A DNA stretch of 58,555 nt from Sulfitobacter sp. HI0040 (GCF_001634885.1 NZ_LWEX01000421.1:1-58555); one strand, 5' to 3'. Positions 43,884 to 54,110 are shown, numbered from the stretch's first letter. Notes: a model not told the origin generated them from the letters alone. Translations and numbers: made by a program.

Positions 43884-45630
43884 GCGTCTCGGCCTTGGCG
43901 CCGGGATGAGTGACCGCACCCAGATAGGTCGGCCCGACGAGCTGTGCGTATTTCCACAGGGCTCCGCTGGCATAATTCGTCGGGCGGGCACCTTTCCATT
44001 CAGCGCGGCGGCGCTCCAGTTCCGCGTCGTCGAGATCGACGGTGATGCTGCCTTCGATCGCGTTCAGCGTAATCATGTCGCCGTTCTTCAGCAGGGCGAT
44101 TGGCCCGCCATGCGCAGCCTCTGGGCCAACGTGGCCGACGCAGAACCCCCGCGTCGCGCCCGAGAACCGCCCGTCGGTGATGAGGGCGACCTTCTTGCCC
44201 ATGCCCTGACCGGACAGCGCTGCCGTGGTTGCCAACATCTCGCGCATGCCCGGGCCGCCTGCGGGGCCTTCGTTGCGAATGACGAAGACATCGCCTTCAG
44301 CGTAATTGCGGTTCTGCACCGCCTCGAAGGCATCCTGCTCACATTCGAATACAAGCGCGGGTCCTGTGAAAACGATGTCGTCCTCGCTCATGCCCGCGAT
44401 CTTCACGATAGCCCCTTCGGGGGCAAGGTTGCCCTTCAGACCAACGACACCGCCGGTCTTGCTGATCGGGTTCTGAACGCTGTGGATGACCTTGCCGTCG
44501 GCTTCCCGGTCGATCTTGTCCAGTTCCTCGCCGATGGAATAGCCGGTCGCGGTCAGGCAGTCCTCATGCAACAGGCCCGCCTTACGCAGTTCCTTCATCA
44601 CCACCGGCACGCCGCCCGCTTCGTAAAGGTCTTTGGCGACATATTGGCCGCCGGGCTTCATATCAACGAAGTAGGGTGTGTCGCGGAAGATTTCGCAGAC
44701 GTCATCAAGGAAGAAATCGATCCCCGCCTCATGCGCCATGGCCGGAAGGTGCAGGCCCGCGTTGGTCGATCCGCCCGTGCAGGCCACGATCCGCGCCGCG
44801 TTCTCGAACGCCTGCCGGGTGCAGATGTCGCGCGCGCGGATGTTTTTCTCGATCAGGTTCATGACCGCCGCGCCGGAGGCTTCGGCATAGGCGTCACGCG
44901 ATTCATAGGGGGCGGGCGCCCCCGAAGAGTTGGGCAGCGCGAGGCCGATGGCCTCGGACACGCAGGCCATGGTGTTGGCGGTGAACTGCCCGCCGCAGGC
45001 ACCGGCCGATGGGCAGGCGACGCGCTCCAGCACTTCGAGCGCGGCCTGCGACATGGTGCCGTTCTGGAACCGGCCCACCGCTTCGAACATGTCCTGAACC
45101 GTGAGGTCGCGACTGGCGAAATCTTCCGGCACATCGGCACCCGCCGGCGCCTTGCCCGGCAGGATCGACCCCCCATACAGGAAGACTGACGGCACGTTCA
45201 GCCGGATCATCGCCATCATCATGCCCGGCAGGGATTTGTCGCAGCCCGCAAGCCCGACGATGGCATCGTAGCAATGGCCGCGCATGGTCAGTTCAACGGT
45301 ATCGGCGATGGCTTCCCGCGACGCCAGTGATGAGCGCATGCCCTCGTGGCCCATGGCGATGCCGTCGGTGACAGTGATCGTGGTGAACTCCCGCGGTGTG
45401 CCCTGTTCGTTGCGCACGCCGATCTTTACAGCTTGCGCCTGACGGTTCAGCGCGATGTTGCAGGGGGCCGCTTCGTTCCAGCAGGTCGCAACGCCGACCA
45501 GCGGCTGGTGGATTTCCTCCTCCGTCATGCCCATGGCGTAATAATAGGACCGGTGCGGCGCACGCGCGGGGCCTTCGGTCACATGGCGGCTTGGCAGTTT
45601 GGACTTGTCGAAACGCTGGGTGGTGGACAT
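43864..45630 (-). CDS. ilvD: Dihydroxy-acid dehydratase
   Basis: IlvD dehydrates dihydroxy acids in branched-chain amino acid synthesis and needs an Fe-S cluster. The 588 residues contain the cluster and active-site cysteine segments ([42 protein letters not shown]), [14 protein letters not shown], and [20 protein letters not shown] near the C terminus. ATG 45630 is preferred; 20 upstream open codons are not family-like. It lies divergent from the ABC-like gene across 150 nt, and its 3' end overlaps the lipoprotein gene by 20 nt. Confidence 0.95.
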   Translation of the reverse strand: MSTTQRFDKSKLPSRHVTEGPARAPHRSYYYAMGMTEEEIHQPLVGVATCWNEAAPCNIALNRQAQAVKIGVRNEQGTPREFTTITVTDGIAMGHEGMRSSLASREAIADTVELTMRGHCYDAIVGLAGCDKSLPGMMMAMIRLNVPSVFLYGGSILPGKAPAGADVPEDFASRDLTVQDMFEAVGRFQNGTMSQAALEVLERVACPSAGACGGQFTANTMACVSEAIGLALPNSSGAPAPYESRDAYAEASGAAVMNLIEKNIRARDICTRQAFENAARIVACTGGSTNAGLHLPAMAHEAGIDFFLDDVCEIFRDTPYFVDMKPGGQYVAKDLYEAGGVPVVMKELRKAGLLHEDCLTATGYSIGEELDKIDREADGKVIHSVQNPISKTGGVVGLKGNLAPEGAIVKIAGMSEDDIVFTGPALVFECEQDAFEAVQNRNYAEGDVFVIRNEGPAGGPGMREMLATTAALSGQGMGKKVALITDGRFSGATRGFCVGHVGPEAAHGGPIALLKNGDMITLNAIEGSITVDLDDAELERRRAEWKGARPTNYASGALWKYAQLVGPTYLGAVTHPGAKAETHDYMDL

Positions 45631-45705
45631 GAAGATTGGCTCCCGGTTCAAGGTTGCCACGGGAATAAAGCCCGAGCCTTTTGGCTGCAAGCGTCATGCG
45701 TCTTG

Positions 45706-45734
45706 TTGTGCACTCCCGGTGCGACGCGTAGATT
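45706..45734 (+). promoter_or_regulatory. Possible sigma-70-type promoter for the ABC-like gene
   Basis: TTGTGC (45706-45711), a 17-nt spacer and TAGATT (45729-45734) lie 47 nt before the start codon at 45781. The match to the consensus is modest and untested. No clear ribosome-binding site is visible immediately before the ATG. Confidence 0.3.
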
Positions 45735-45780
45735 GCCCCAACCCCGAAACGGCCGCAGGCCCCAGCGAAAGTCACGGCGC

Positions 45781-48700
45781 ATGGAGTCCAGCATATTTTC
45801 CTTTATCTGGAAGCATTCGCGCCGCGAGCAGCTTCATCTGCTCGGCCTCACACTGGTGACCTTTCCGTTTCTCTATGCCACGCTGGAATTGCCCAAGCGC
45901 ATCATAAACGATGCCATCGGCGCCGCGAGCGAGACGGCGCGGCTGTGGCAGTTCGAGATAACACAGGTGCAGTTCCTACTGCTTCTCTGCTTTGCCTATC
46001 TCGCCGCGGTGCTGATCCATGGTTTGCTGAAAATGCGGCTCAACACCATGAAGGGCGTGGTGGCCGAGCGGTCGCTGAGGAGGTTCCGCTATCAGCTTAT
46101 CTCCCGGATGATGCGCTTCCCCCGGAGCTATTTCCAGACCACCTCCCAGGGGGAGCTGGTTTCCATGATCACGTCCGAGGCCGAGCCGATGGGCGGTCTG
46201 ATGGGCGATGCACTGGCGCAGCCGGTCTTTCAGGCCGGACAGATGCTGATCATCGTGGCCTTCCTGTTCATTCAATCGCCCTGGTTCGGATTGGCCGGGG
46301 TGGCGCTGATCCCGCTGCAGGCATGGTTGATCCCGCGCCTGCAGCGCCAGATCAATCAACTGAACAAGGAACGGATCGCCGAAGTCCGGCACCTGTCGGC
46401 CCGCATCGGAGAGACGGCGGCAGGGGTCACCGACCTGCGCACCAACGGGGGCTGGCGCCTGCGCCTTGCGGATTTCACCGAGCAGTTGGGCCGGTTGTTC
46501 ACGATCCGCTTTCGCATCTATCAGAAAAAGTTTTTCATGAAGTTTCTCAACAACTTCATCACGCAACTGACGCCCTTCTTCTTCTACGCCATCGGCGGCT
46601 ATCTGGCAATCAAGGGCCAGATCACCGTCGGGGCACTGGTGGCCGCGCTTGCCGCCTACAAGGATCTCAGCAGCCCGTGGAAGGAACTGCTGGCCTATTA
46701 CAACCAGACCCAGGATATGGCACTGCGGTGGGATGTCGTCACCGAACGCTTCGCTCCGCGCAACGCGATCGATCCCGCCCTGTTCGAAGGGGTGCCGGAG
46801 GAGATTCCGCATTTACGGGGCGACATCAAGCTGCAGAACGTTTCTGTGCGCAACGGCGATGGCAACCTGCTGCTGGAGGACCTGACGCTTACCATTCCGC
46901 CCGGATCCCACGTCGCCGTGCAGATCGCGAACCCCTCGGAACGAGTGGCATTCTGCGACGTGCTCACGCGGGAGGTATTGCCCTCCAGAGGCCGTATCGA
47001 GATCGCCGGGCATGATCTGTCGCAGCTTCATCAGGCGGTCATCGCGGCGCGCATCGGCTATGCGCACAGCACCCCTTACATTTTTCAGGGGACGGTGCGG
47101 GACAACCTGCTCATGCCGCTGATGACCGGCCCGAAGACCGTCCTGTGGGACCCGGAGGGGCAAGACAGGGCCGCCATCGAAGCGGCACGGGCCGGGAACA
47201 GCCCCGATAGCCTGAAGGCAAATTGGCTCGATCCGGGCCTCGCCGATCTGGCCACGCAGCAGGACATCCACGACTGGTGGTTCGGCCTGACCCAGGCCCT
47301 GGGCATCACCGAAGCCATCGTGCGCAACATGCTGAACGCGCCCATGGATCCGGACAAGCACCCCGACCTCGTTCGGCATGTGCTGGATCTGCGCCCTCTC
47401 GTCGCGCGGCGGCTCGATGCAGCGGGGCTGAGCAAGCCGGTTCATCGGTTCGACCCGGAGAAGTTCAATCCGGCGATGCCGCTGGGCGGCAACCTGATCT
47501 TCGCCAGCCCCCGGCGCCCGATTTCGCAGGAAAACCTGGTGGAGCAACGGCAGTTTCTATCGCTCGTCGCCGAACACGGGCTGGCGGAACAGGGCATCGC
47601 CATCTCCCAGACCGTGGTGGAAACGCTGCATCAGGCCTTTGGCAACGACGGTACGGACCATCCGCTTTTCAACATGCTGGGCATTGAGGAACCTCTCTAT
47701 GAGCAGTTGGTCGATATTGCCGAAAGGCGGCGGGCCTCCGGTGATGCGGCGCTGAGCGACGACGAATTCGCGCTGCTGCTGACCGTTCCCTTCGCCTTGA
47801 CGGCAGAACAGATCGGGCCCGCCTTTCCCGAGAGCTTCAAGCAGGAGATCCTGCATCTGCGACGCACCGGGGGGGCCGCCCTGCGCGACAGGATGCGCGA
47901 TTTGTTTGTCCCTATCGCACCGGATGCCTATCTGCCGCAGCTCACGGTGTTGGAAAACCTTATCTACGGTCGCATATCGGCAATGGCGGGTCTGCAACGG
48001 GATCTGATCGAGGACGTCGTGGCCGAGGTGCTGCGCGAACAGGGGCTATGGCAGATGCTGGCAGTCAATCTTTTCGACACGCCCACCACGATCGGTGGCA
48101 GCAACCTGCCCGCGGGCTTCCAGCAAAGGGTCGCGTTCAACCGGGCCGCGATCAAACGACCGGACATCATGGTATTCAATCAATCGCTGGCCGTGCACAG
48201 CACCGAAACCCGAGCGACGATCCGCACCAAGCTGGGGGAGTATCTGCCGCAGACGACCCAGATTTACGTGGATGACACGTTCGCCAACCCCGAAACCTTC
48301 GACATCCACGTGCAAATTCGCAATGGCCGGATCGATGGTGATGAGCCGGTGGAGCCCGCCCGCGCGGGGGAGGACGCGTCGGACGATCTGCGGCGCAAGT
48401 TGCGCGTCATTTCCCGCAACGCGCTTTTCGGCAGTCTGGACGCGCGCAGCCAGCGGCTGCTGGCCTTCGCCGCCCGCTGGTACGAGGCCGAAGCCGGGCA
48501 GCGTATCTTTACCACCGGTGAGCCGCCGGATGCGGCCTACCTTTGCCTTTCCGGCAAGGCGGAGCTCTCATGGCCGGGGACCGCGCGCGATGTTGCCCCG
48601 GTTTCGGAAGTGGGGCCTGGCCGCCTTATCGGGGATCTGGCGATCATCCTGAACGAACCCCGGCAGCTTGACCTGACGGCTGTGGAGCCGACGCTTTTCC

Positions 48701-48903
48701 TGCGGCTTGGGGCGAAGGAGTTTCTGGCAGTCGTCGAAAACGACCGCAAGATCTTGCTGACCTTGCTTCAGACAGTTGCAGGCAACCTGTCCGGTGCGGC
48801 GGACCGCATAAGATCCTCCTATACCGAGCCGCTTCGCGATGACCCGCCGGGGGGTGGCCGCGAAGGGGCGCCGAAATCGCCCGGGGAGGAACCCTCAGAA
48901 TGA
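45781..48903 (+). CDS. ABC-transporter-like protein with degenerate, interrupted ATPase domain and cNMP-binding-like domain
   Basis: This 1040-residue protein starts with a type IV ABC exporter membrane domain (about 1-335; FRYQLISRMMRFPRSYFQTTSQGELVS). An ATPase-domain fold follows at about 345-870, but the catalytic positions differ. Walker A reads IANPSERVA (382-390), with no GxGKS. The signature LSGGQ reads LPAGF (776-780). Walker B ends N800-Q801 where D-E is usual, and the H-loop histidine is replaced (YVDD). About 280 residues are inserted after the Q-loop TVRDNL (438-443), and a second TVLENLIYG lies at 722-730. Residues about 882-1005 resemble a cNMP-binding domain (AYLCLSGKAEL, GRLIGDLAIILNEPRQLDLTA). 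Loss of ATP hydrolysis is inferred. The stop overlaps the protease gene by 4 nt. Confidence 0.85.
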   Translation: MESSIFSFIWKHSRREQLHLLGLTLVTFPFLYATLELPKRIINDAIGAASETARLWQFEITQVQFLLLLCFAYLAAVLIHGLLKMRLNTMKGVVAERSLRRFRYQLISRMMRFPRSYFQTTSQGELVSMITSEAEPMGGLMGDALAQPVFQAGQMLIIVAFLFIQSPWFGLAGVALIPLQAWLIPRLQRQINQLNKERIAEVRHLSARIGETAAGVTDLRTNGGWRLRLADFTEQLGRLFTIRFRIYQKKFFMKFLNNFITQLTPFFFYAIGGYLAIKGQITVGALVAALAAYKDLSSPWKELLAYYNQTQDMALRWDVVTERFAPRNAIDPALFEGVPEEIPHLRGDIKLQNVSVRNGDGNLLLEDLTLTIPPGSHVAVQIANPSERVAFCDVLTREVLPSRGRIEIAGHDLSQLHQAVIAARIGYAHSTPYIFQGTVRDNLLMPLMTGPKTVLWDPEGQDRAAIEAARAGNSPDSLKANWLDPGLADLATQQDIHDWWFGLTQALGITEAIVRNMLNAPMDPDKHPDLVRHVLDLRPLVARRLDAAGLSKPVHRFDPEKFNPAMPLGGNLIFASPRRPISQENLVEQRQFLSLVAEHGLAEQGIAISQTVVETLHQAFGNDGTDHPLFNMLGIEEPLYEQLVDIAERRRASGDAALSDDEFALLLTVPFALTAEQIGPAFPESFKQEILHLRRTGGAALRDRMRDLFVPIAPDAYLPQLTVLENLIYGRISAMAGLQRDLIEDVVAEVLREQGLWQMLAVNLFDTPTTIGGSNLPAGFQQRVAFNRAAIKRPDIMVFNQSLAVHSTETRATIRTKLGEYLPQTTQIYVDDTFANPETFDIHVQIRNGRIDGDEPVEPARAGEDASDDLRRKLRVISRNALFGSLDARSQRLLAFAARWYEAEAGQRIFTTGEPPDAAYLCLSGKAELSWPGTARDVAPVSEVGPGRLIGDLAIILNEPRQLDLTAVEPTLFLRLGAKEFLAVVENDRKILLTLLQTVAGNLSGAADRIRSSYTEPLRDDPPGGGREGAPKSPGEEPSE

Positions 48904-49799
48904 TGCCGCCCGCCTCTTACCAGCCGCATGAAATCTTGGTCGCCCCCGCGCGCCCCAGCCGCGCGCTTTGGCGACTGGTGCTTGGCTTTCTGCTGGCAGG
49001 CGCCGCCTATCTCGCTCTGGCGCAGGTCTTTTTCCAGACGGCATATTCGCTCGCAGGCGGGGGCGGGCTCGCGTTTTTTGAGCGGATGATGAGCGGGCAG
49101 AGCCCTGCCGCCATGTACCTGCTGCTTTTCTCTTTCGGTCTCATGATCGTCGGTGTGGCCATGGCGTTGCGCGTGGTGCACCGCCGGTCGCTGGCCGGCT
49201 TGCTTGGACCGCGCGCGCTCTTCGTCAGGCAGTTCGGCGTGGTGACCGTGGCGCTTTTGCTTCTCGGCGTCGTGATTCTGCTGCTCCCGCCATGGGGCAT
49301 GGGGGGAGAGCTAATTCCCAACCTGCCGTTCGGTCGCTGGTTCTTGTTGCTGCCCCTTTCGTTGCTTGCGGTTCTGGTCCAGGTATCGGCAGAGGAGATC
49401 GTCTTCAGGGGCTATCTGCAACAGCAACTGGCTGCGCGTTTCGACTCACCCGTGATCTGGATGGCGGTGCCCTCGGTGGTCTTCGCGATGGGTCACTATC
49501 TGCCGGAGGCGGCAGGGCCGAACGCCCTGATGGTCGCGCTCTGGGCCGGTGTCTTCGGCATGCTGATGGCCGATCTGACTGCGCGGGCAGGGTCATTGGG
49601 CCCCGCCATCGCGGCGCATTTCGTCAACAACATCACCGCCATCCTCGTGGTGTCACTGCCCGACGACCTTTCGGGGCTGTCGCTCTACCTCACGCCCTTC
49701 TCCATGGCCGATGTCGAAGCCATGCGCGGCTGGCTGCCGGTGGATTTCGCGCTGATGTTCGTGTCTTGGCTGGCGGCGCGGCTGGCGCTTCGGCGTTGA
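48900..49799 (+). CDS. CPBP family intramembrane metalloprotease
   Basis: This 299-residue, multi-helix membrane protein belongs to the CPBP/CAAX protease family (Rce1-like). The active-site motifs are present: motif 1 EExxxR (E165-E166-x3-R170 in [11 protein letters not shown]), motif 2 FxxxH (F195-H199) and motif 3 HxxxN (H240-N244 in AAHFVNN). The substrate is unknown. It is translationally coupled (ATGA overlap) to the ABC-like protein, suggesting a shared job such as membrane-protein quality control or peptide export. accD follows after 58 nt. Confidence 0.88.
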   Translation: MMPPASYQPHEILVAPARPSRALWRLVLGFLLAGAAYLALAQVFFQTAYSLAGGGGLAFFERMMSGQSPAAMYLLLFSFGLMIVGVAMALRVVHRRSLAGLLGPRALFVRQFGVVTVALLLLGVVILLLPPWGMGGELIPNLPFGRWFLLLPLSLLAVLVQVSAEEIVFRGYLQQQLAARFDSPVIWMAVPSVVFAMGHYLPEAAGPNALMVALWAGVFGMLMADLTARAGSLGPAIAAHFVNNITAILVVSLPDDLSGLSLYLTPFSMADVEAMRGWLPVDFALMFVSWLAARLALRR

Positions 49800-49857
49800 T
49801 TGCAATTTCGCGCGGCGGGGCTTATTTCGGGCGAACAAGCGTCAGCAGGGGCTCTCA

Positions 49858-50796
49858 ATGAACTGGATCACGAACTACGTCCGTCCGCGGATCAATTCGA
49901 TCTTTTCGCGTCGCGAGACGCCCGACAACCTATGGACGAAATGTGACGAATGCGGAACCATGCTGTTCCACCGTGAGATCTCGGAAAACCTGAACGTCTG
50001 CACGAACTGCGGCCACCATATGCCGATTTCGCCCCGCGACCGTTTCAAGGCGCTGTTCGATGGCGGTATTTTTACCGAAGTGAAGGTGCCCCAGCCCACC
50101 GCAGACCCGCTGCATTTCCGGGATCAGAAGAAATATCCCGATCGTCTGAAAGCGGCGCAGAAGGAAACCGGTGAAACCGAGGCCATGCTCGTGGCCCGCG
50201 GTGAAATTGGCCGCACCCCCATCGTCGCCGCCGCGCAGGACTTTTCCTTCATGGCAGGCTCCATGGGGATGTATGTGGGCAATGCCATAATCGCCGCCGC
50301 CAAGGAGGCGGTGAAGCTGAGACGCCCGCTGGTGCTTTTCTCTGCCGCGGGCGGCGCGCGGATGCAGGAGGGTATCCTCAGCCTGATGCAGATGCCGCGC
50401 ACGACGGTCGCGGTGCAGATGCTGAAGGAAGCTGGCCTGCCCTATATCGTGGTGCTCACCCATCCGACGACAGGCGGGGTCACCGCTTCCTACGCGATGC
50501 TCGGCGATGTGCAGATTGCAGAACCCAATGCGCTGATCTGTTTCGCCGGTCCGCGTGTGATCCAGCAGACCATCGGGGAAAAACTGCCCGAAGGCTTCCA
50601 GCGGGCCGAATACCTGCTCGACCACGGTATGCTGGACCGGGTCACCCCCCGTACCGAATTGCGTGAGGAACTGACGACCATCCTGCGGATGCTGACCGGA
50701 AAGCCCCCCGCCGTGCGCGGCGACCTGCCCGCCCCCAGCGAAGGGGGCGAGCTTCCGCATGCGCTCAGCCCCGAGGCGGACAAACCCGCGAAATGA
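49858..50796 (+). CDS. accD: Acetyl-CoA carboxylase carboxyltransferase subunit beta
   Basis: AccD pairs with AccA to transfer the carboxyl group from biotin to acetyl-CoA, the first step of fatty acid synthesis. The 312 residues carry an N-terminal four-cysteine zinc finger ([17 protein letters not shown]), then the crotonase-type core with [31 protein letters not shown] and [27 protein letters not shown]-like CFAGPRVI. The stop overlaps the folC start by 4 nt. A short Pro/Gly tail follows the core. Confidence 0.97.
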   Translation: MNWITNYVRPRINSIFSRRETPDNLWTKCDECGTMLFHREISENLNVCTNCGHHMPISPRDRFKALFDGGIFTEVKVPQPTADPLHFRDQKKYPDRLKAAQKETGETEAMLVARGEIGRTPIVAAAQDFSFMAGSMGMYVGNAIIAAAKEAVKLRRPLVLFSAAGGARMQEGILSLMQMPRTTVAVQMLKEAGLPYIVVLTHPTTGGVTASYAMLGDVQIAEPNALICFAGPRVIQQTIGEKLPEGFQRAEYLLDHGMLDRVTPRTELREELTTILRMLTGKPPAVRGDLPAPSEGGELPHALSPEADKPAK

Positions 50797-52067
50797 CGGA
50801 AGTATCGTCGGACGTCATCCTGCAACGGATGATGTCGCTGCACCCCAAGGTCATCGATCTTACGCTGGATCGCATGTGGCGGCTGCTGGATGCGCTGGGC
50901 AACCCGCAGAATGACCTGCCGCCGGTGATCCATATCGCGGGCACCAACGGCAAGGGGTCCACGCTGGCGATGATCCGTGCCGGGCTGGAAGCGGACGGCC
51001 ATAGGGTGCATGCCTATACCTCGCCCCATCTGGCGCGCTTTCACGAACGTATCCGCCTTGCCGGAACGCTGATCGATGAGGCTGCGCTCAGCGCGGTACT
51101 CGATGAATGCTATGCTGCGAATGGCGGCGAAAACATCACCTATTTCGAGATCACGACCGCCGCTGCCCTGCTGAGTTTCGCCCGGACGCCCGCGGACTAC
51201 ACTCTGCTCGAAGTGGGGCTCGGGGGGCGGCTGGACGCCACGAATGTCGTTGAATCGCCTGAGTTGACAGTGATCACGCCGGTCTCGGTGGATCATCAGC
51301 AGTTTCTTGGCGACACGCTTGCCCAGATCGCGGGGGAAAAGGCGGGCATCATCAAACGGCGCGTGCCTTGCGTCGTCGGTCCGCAGGAAGTGGTGGCGCT
51401 GGAGGTGATAGAGGCCCGGGCCAATGCGTGCGCAGCCCCGTTGCTCGCCTATGGCCAGCATTGGCACGCCCATCCCGAAGGCGACCGTATGGTCTTTCAG
51501 GATGAGAGAGGTCTGCTGGACCTTCCGCGCCCCAACCTGCTCGGCGACCATCAGATCGCAAACGCGGGGTCGGCGCTGGCGGCGCTGCGGTACCTCGGCG
51601 CCTCGGAGGCCGCTTTCGAGTCGGCGGTATCGCAGGCCGAATGGCCTGCGCGCATGCAGCGGCTGACCTCCGGTCCCTTGGCCACACAAGCGCCGGAGGT
51701 GGAGCTCTGGCTGGACGGCGGGCACAACCCTGCCGCGGGAATTGCCATCGCCTCCGCCCTTGCGGCGATGCCGGAAAGGCCCACGCACCTGATTTGCGGG
51801 ATGCTCAACACCAAGGATGTGAAGGGCTACCTCAGGCCACTGGCCGCGCGGGCCGATCACCTCTGGGCGGTCTCGATCCCGGGGGAGGCGAATACATTGC
51901 CCGCCGCGGAGACCGCTGGCGCTGCCATTTCAGTGGGGCTGGACGCAAGCGAAGCGGCAGGCGTGTCGGATGCTCTGGCGCGGATCGTGGAGCGCGAACC
52001 GCAGGCCCGCGTGTTGATTTGCGGCTCTCTCTACCTAGCCGGGAACGTGTTGCGCGAAAACGTCTAG
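50793..52067 (+). CDS. folC: Bifunctional folylpolyglutamate/dihydrofolate synthase
   Basis: FolC joins glutamate to dihydropteroate and extends polyglutamate tails on folates. The 424 residues contain the Mur-ligase-type P-loop [63 protein letters not shown] and [12 protein letters not shown]. All motifs are intact and the length is normal. It overlaps accD by 4 nt, an accD-folC arrangement common in proteobacteria. Confidence 0.95.
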   Translation: MTEVSSDVILQRMMSLHPKVIDLTLDRMWRLLDALGNPQNDLPPVIHIAGTNGKGSTLAMIRAGLEADGHRVHAYTSPHLARFHERIRLAGTLIDEAALSAVLDECYAANGGENITYFEITTAAALLSFARTPADYTLLEVGLGGRLDATNVVESPELTVITPVSVDHQQFLGDTLAQIAGEKAGIIKRRVPCVVGPQEVVALEVIEARANACAAPLLAYGQHWHAHPEGDRMVFQDERGLLDLPRPNLLGDHQIANAGSALAALRYLGASEAAFESAVSQAEWPARMQRLTSGPLATQAPEVELWLDGGHNPAAGIAIASALAAMPERPTHLICGMLNTKDVKGYLRPLAARADHLWAVSIPGEANTLPAAETAGAAISVGLDASEAAGVSDALARIVEREPQARVLICGSLYLAGNVLRENV

Positions 52068-52178
52068 CAGCCGATTTCACGCGCTCCCCCGGGCGAGCCG
52101 CAGAATCTGGTGTATGCTTGGGGTGCATCGAAAATTGCCGTCGAAGCACCCGCCGCCTACCAGATATACGAGCTTGCC

Positions 52179-52937
52179 ATGCAGGAAAATTCCGCTTCCG
52201 CAAAGAATAATGCCCCGCGCGAGGGTTCTCCGCTGGCGCTGGCCATCTATGCCTTTTTCGGGGTGGCAATCATCGTTGTTGGCCTTTTCGTACTGCGTGC
52301 GCAGATGACGGGCGATCATTTTGAAATGTCGGGCCCGATGCTCGATTATTCCGACGAAACGGGGGAGGGGGCGGCGTTGTCGCCCGCCGCCCTGCCGCCG
52401 GTCCACCCCCCCGCCGAAGCACTTTCCGAAGGCGAGGAGCAGGCCGCGCATGAACCTACCTCCGTCAGGGTCATGGCCACCGCGCAGGACCGGGCCATCG
52501 ACATGGACGCGCTACTGACCGCCATGCTGGACCGGCTCGGCCAGCCAAAGGCCGCTTCCCAACCGCTGCGAGACAGGCTGAGCGTGACCTTGGAACAGGG
52601 ACGTTCGGATGCCTATATCGATACGTTTCTGAATGCCGCAATCACCCGTGGCGACATCGAACCGCCCCTCGCGCTGACGACTGTCGCCGGGCGGCTGGAT
52701 ACCGATACCCTGCTCGAAACCCTAGTGCTTGCGACCGATAGCTTTGAGACGGCGGCGCATCGTGCATTCGCCAGTGCCCGCCCCCATGAGTTGCGCCCTA
52801 CGGACAGTTTCGCGGGGCTTTCGCTGCATTACTACGGGCATCCGCTGGCACATGATCTTATCGCCGGCGCGAACGAGGACCGGGCGAGCCTTGCGGACGC
52901 CGAGGTCGGTCAGGTCGTTTCCATCCCCGCCTTCTGA
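52179..52937 (+). CDS. Membrane-anchored protein with a LysM-like C terminus
   Basis: This 252-residue protein has a short cytoplasmic start, one membrane helix (about residues 22-42, LALAIYAFFGVAIIVVGLFVL), a Pro/Glu-rich linker, a helical middle (about 110-200) and a C-terminal segment DSFAGLSLHYYGHPLAHDLI ... VGQVVSIP. The last part fits a degenerate LysM repeat, which usually binds peptidoglycan. That is a pattern reading, not a confirmed domain. ATG 52179 is chosen over the 23 upstream codons. The 3' end overlaps the opposing zapE by 28 nt. Confidence 0.65.
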   Translation: MQENSASAKNNAPREGSPLALAIYAFFGVAIIVVGLFVLRAQMTGDHFEMSGPMLDYSDETGEGAALSPAALPPVHPPAEALSEGEEQAAHEPTSVRVMATAQDRAIDMDALLTAMLDRLGQPKAASQPLRDRLSVTLEQGRSDAYIDTFLNAAITRGDIEPPLALTTVAGRLDTDTLLETLVLATDSFETAAHRAFASARPHELRPTDSFAGLSLHYYGHPLAHDLIAGANEDRASLADAEVGQVVSIPAF

Positions 52938-53992
52938 TCGCCCCAGTCTTCTGACTGCATCTCCCGCAGGCGGGAGGCGGTGCGCTCGAATTCGAAACTG
53001 CCCTCACCTTCGAGGTAGAGCATCTCCGGCTCGGCTGCCGCAGAACAGATGAGCCGCACCCGCGCTTCGTAGAGCGCATCGATCAGGGTGACGAAGCGCT
53101 TGGCCTCGTTGAAATTCGACCGCCCCAGCCGGGGCACGTCGTCCAGCAGCAGCACACGCACGGATTCCGCCACCGCGAGGTAATCGGCGGGGCCGAGGGG
53201 CCTGCCGCAAAGCTCGTGGAATTCCGCCCGCGCGATCCCGTTGCGAAAGGCGGGCAGCATGATGTCGCGTCCCTTGACATGCAGGGTCAGCGGTGTGCCC
53301 GGCCCCCCGGCCAGATCGTCCCAGACGGCATTCATGGCGGCGCGGCTTTCGTCGTTCACGGGGGTGAAATAGACCTGCATTCCCGAAAGCCGGTCCTGCC
53401 GGTAGTCGGTCGGGCTGGCCAGTTCATGGACAACCATATGCTCTTCGATCAACTCGATGAACGGCAGAAAGAGTTGCCGGTTCAACCCGTTCTTGTAAAG
53501 GTCCTGCGGGACGCGGTTCGACGTCGTGATGACCACGACGCCCGCACTGAAGAGCGCCTCGAACAGGCGGCCCACGATCATCGCGTCGGTGATATCGGTG
53601 ATCTGCATTTCGTCGAAGGCCAGCAGCCGCACACTTTCCGCCACATCGCGGGCAACCGGCGCAATGGCATCGTCTACACCCGTTTGACGCGCCGCATGTA
53701 GTGCCGTGTGAATTTCCTGCATGAAGGCATGAAAATGCACCCTCCGGGCGGGGATATCGTCCAACGTGGATACGAAGAGATCCATCAGCATGGATTTCCC
53801 CCGGCCCACCCCGCCCCAAAGGTAAAGGCCCTTCGGGGGTTCGGGCGCGCGGCGGAACAACCCCTTGCGGGCCGGCGCTTTCAGCCCATCGCGAATGCGG
53901 TCGAACTCCGCGATCACGGCGTCCTGCGCGGGATCGTGTTTGAGCTGCCCGGAGGCGATCTTTTCGTCGAAGAGTGCGCGCATCGTCGTCAT
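52910..53992 (-). CDS. zapE: Cell division protein ZapE (AFG1-like ATPase)
   Basis: ZapE is an AAA-type ATPase linked to Z-ring constriction and, in relatives, to quality control of membrane proteins. The 360 residues have a Walker A GGVGRGKSMLMDLF (60-73), Walker B LLAFDEMQITDITDA, ITTSNRVP and an arginine-finger region. The length matches the family. The gene is divergent from an MFS gene, with a 142-nt gap holding two similar palindromes. Confidence 0.93.
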   Translation of the reverse strand: MTTMRALFDEKIASGQLKHDPAQDAVIAEFDRIRDGLKAPARKGLFRRAPEPPKGLYLWGGVGRGKSMLMDLFVSTLDDIPARRVHFHAFMQEIHTALHAARQTGVDDAIAPVARDVAESVRLLAFDEMQITDITDAMIVGRLFEALFSAGVVVITTSNRVPQDLYKNGLNRQLFLPFIELIEEHMVVHELASPTDYRQDRLSGMQVYFTPVNDESRAAMNAVWDDLAGGPGTPLTLHVKGRDIMLPAFRNGIARAEFHELCGRPLGPADYLAVAESVRVLLLDDVPRLGRSNFNEAKRFVTLIDALYEARVRLICSAAAEPEMLYLEGEGSFEFERTASRLREMQSEDWGDQKAGMETT

Positions 53993-54007
53993 GGCGCAGG
54001 CTTACTA

Positions 54008-54022
54008 CCCCCTGCAGGGGAT
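54008..54022. repeat. CCCCCTGCMGGGGAT repeat, copy 1
   Basis: It contains the perfect 12-nt palindrome CCCCTGCAGGGG (54009-54020). A near-identical copy lies 65 nt away at 54073-54087. Both fall between the divergent zapE and MFS genes, the usual place for operators. The binding protein is unknown. Confidence 0.5.
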
Positions 54023-54072
54023 GGAAAGCGGGGGCGAAGGTGGGCGGCGGGAGATGGGTGTCGAGGGCTATT

Positions 54073-54087
54073 CCCCCTGCCGGGGAT
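54073..54087. repeat. CCCCCTGCMGGGGAT repeat, copy 2
   Basis: It differs from copy 1 by one base (C for A at the centre) and keeps the inverted arms CCCC and GGGG. The distance of 65 nt is close to six helical turns, so two dimers could sit on the same face of the DNA. Confidence 0.5.
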
Positions 54088-54110
54088 TGGGCATAGTCTG
54101 CCGTCGTTCA

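Noticed and set aside
50490-51860. 456-codon open frame opposite accD/folC
   Set aside because: It shadows two essential genes with all motifs intact on the plus strand.
54009-54020. Perfect palindrome as a transposon end or recombination site
   Set aside because: There is no transposase, target duplication or integrase nearby, and the second similar copy in the same divergent gap fits operator sites better.
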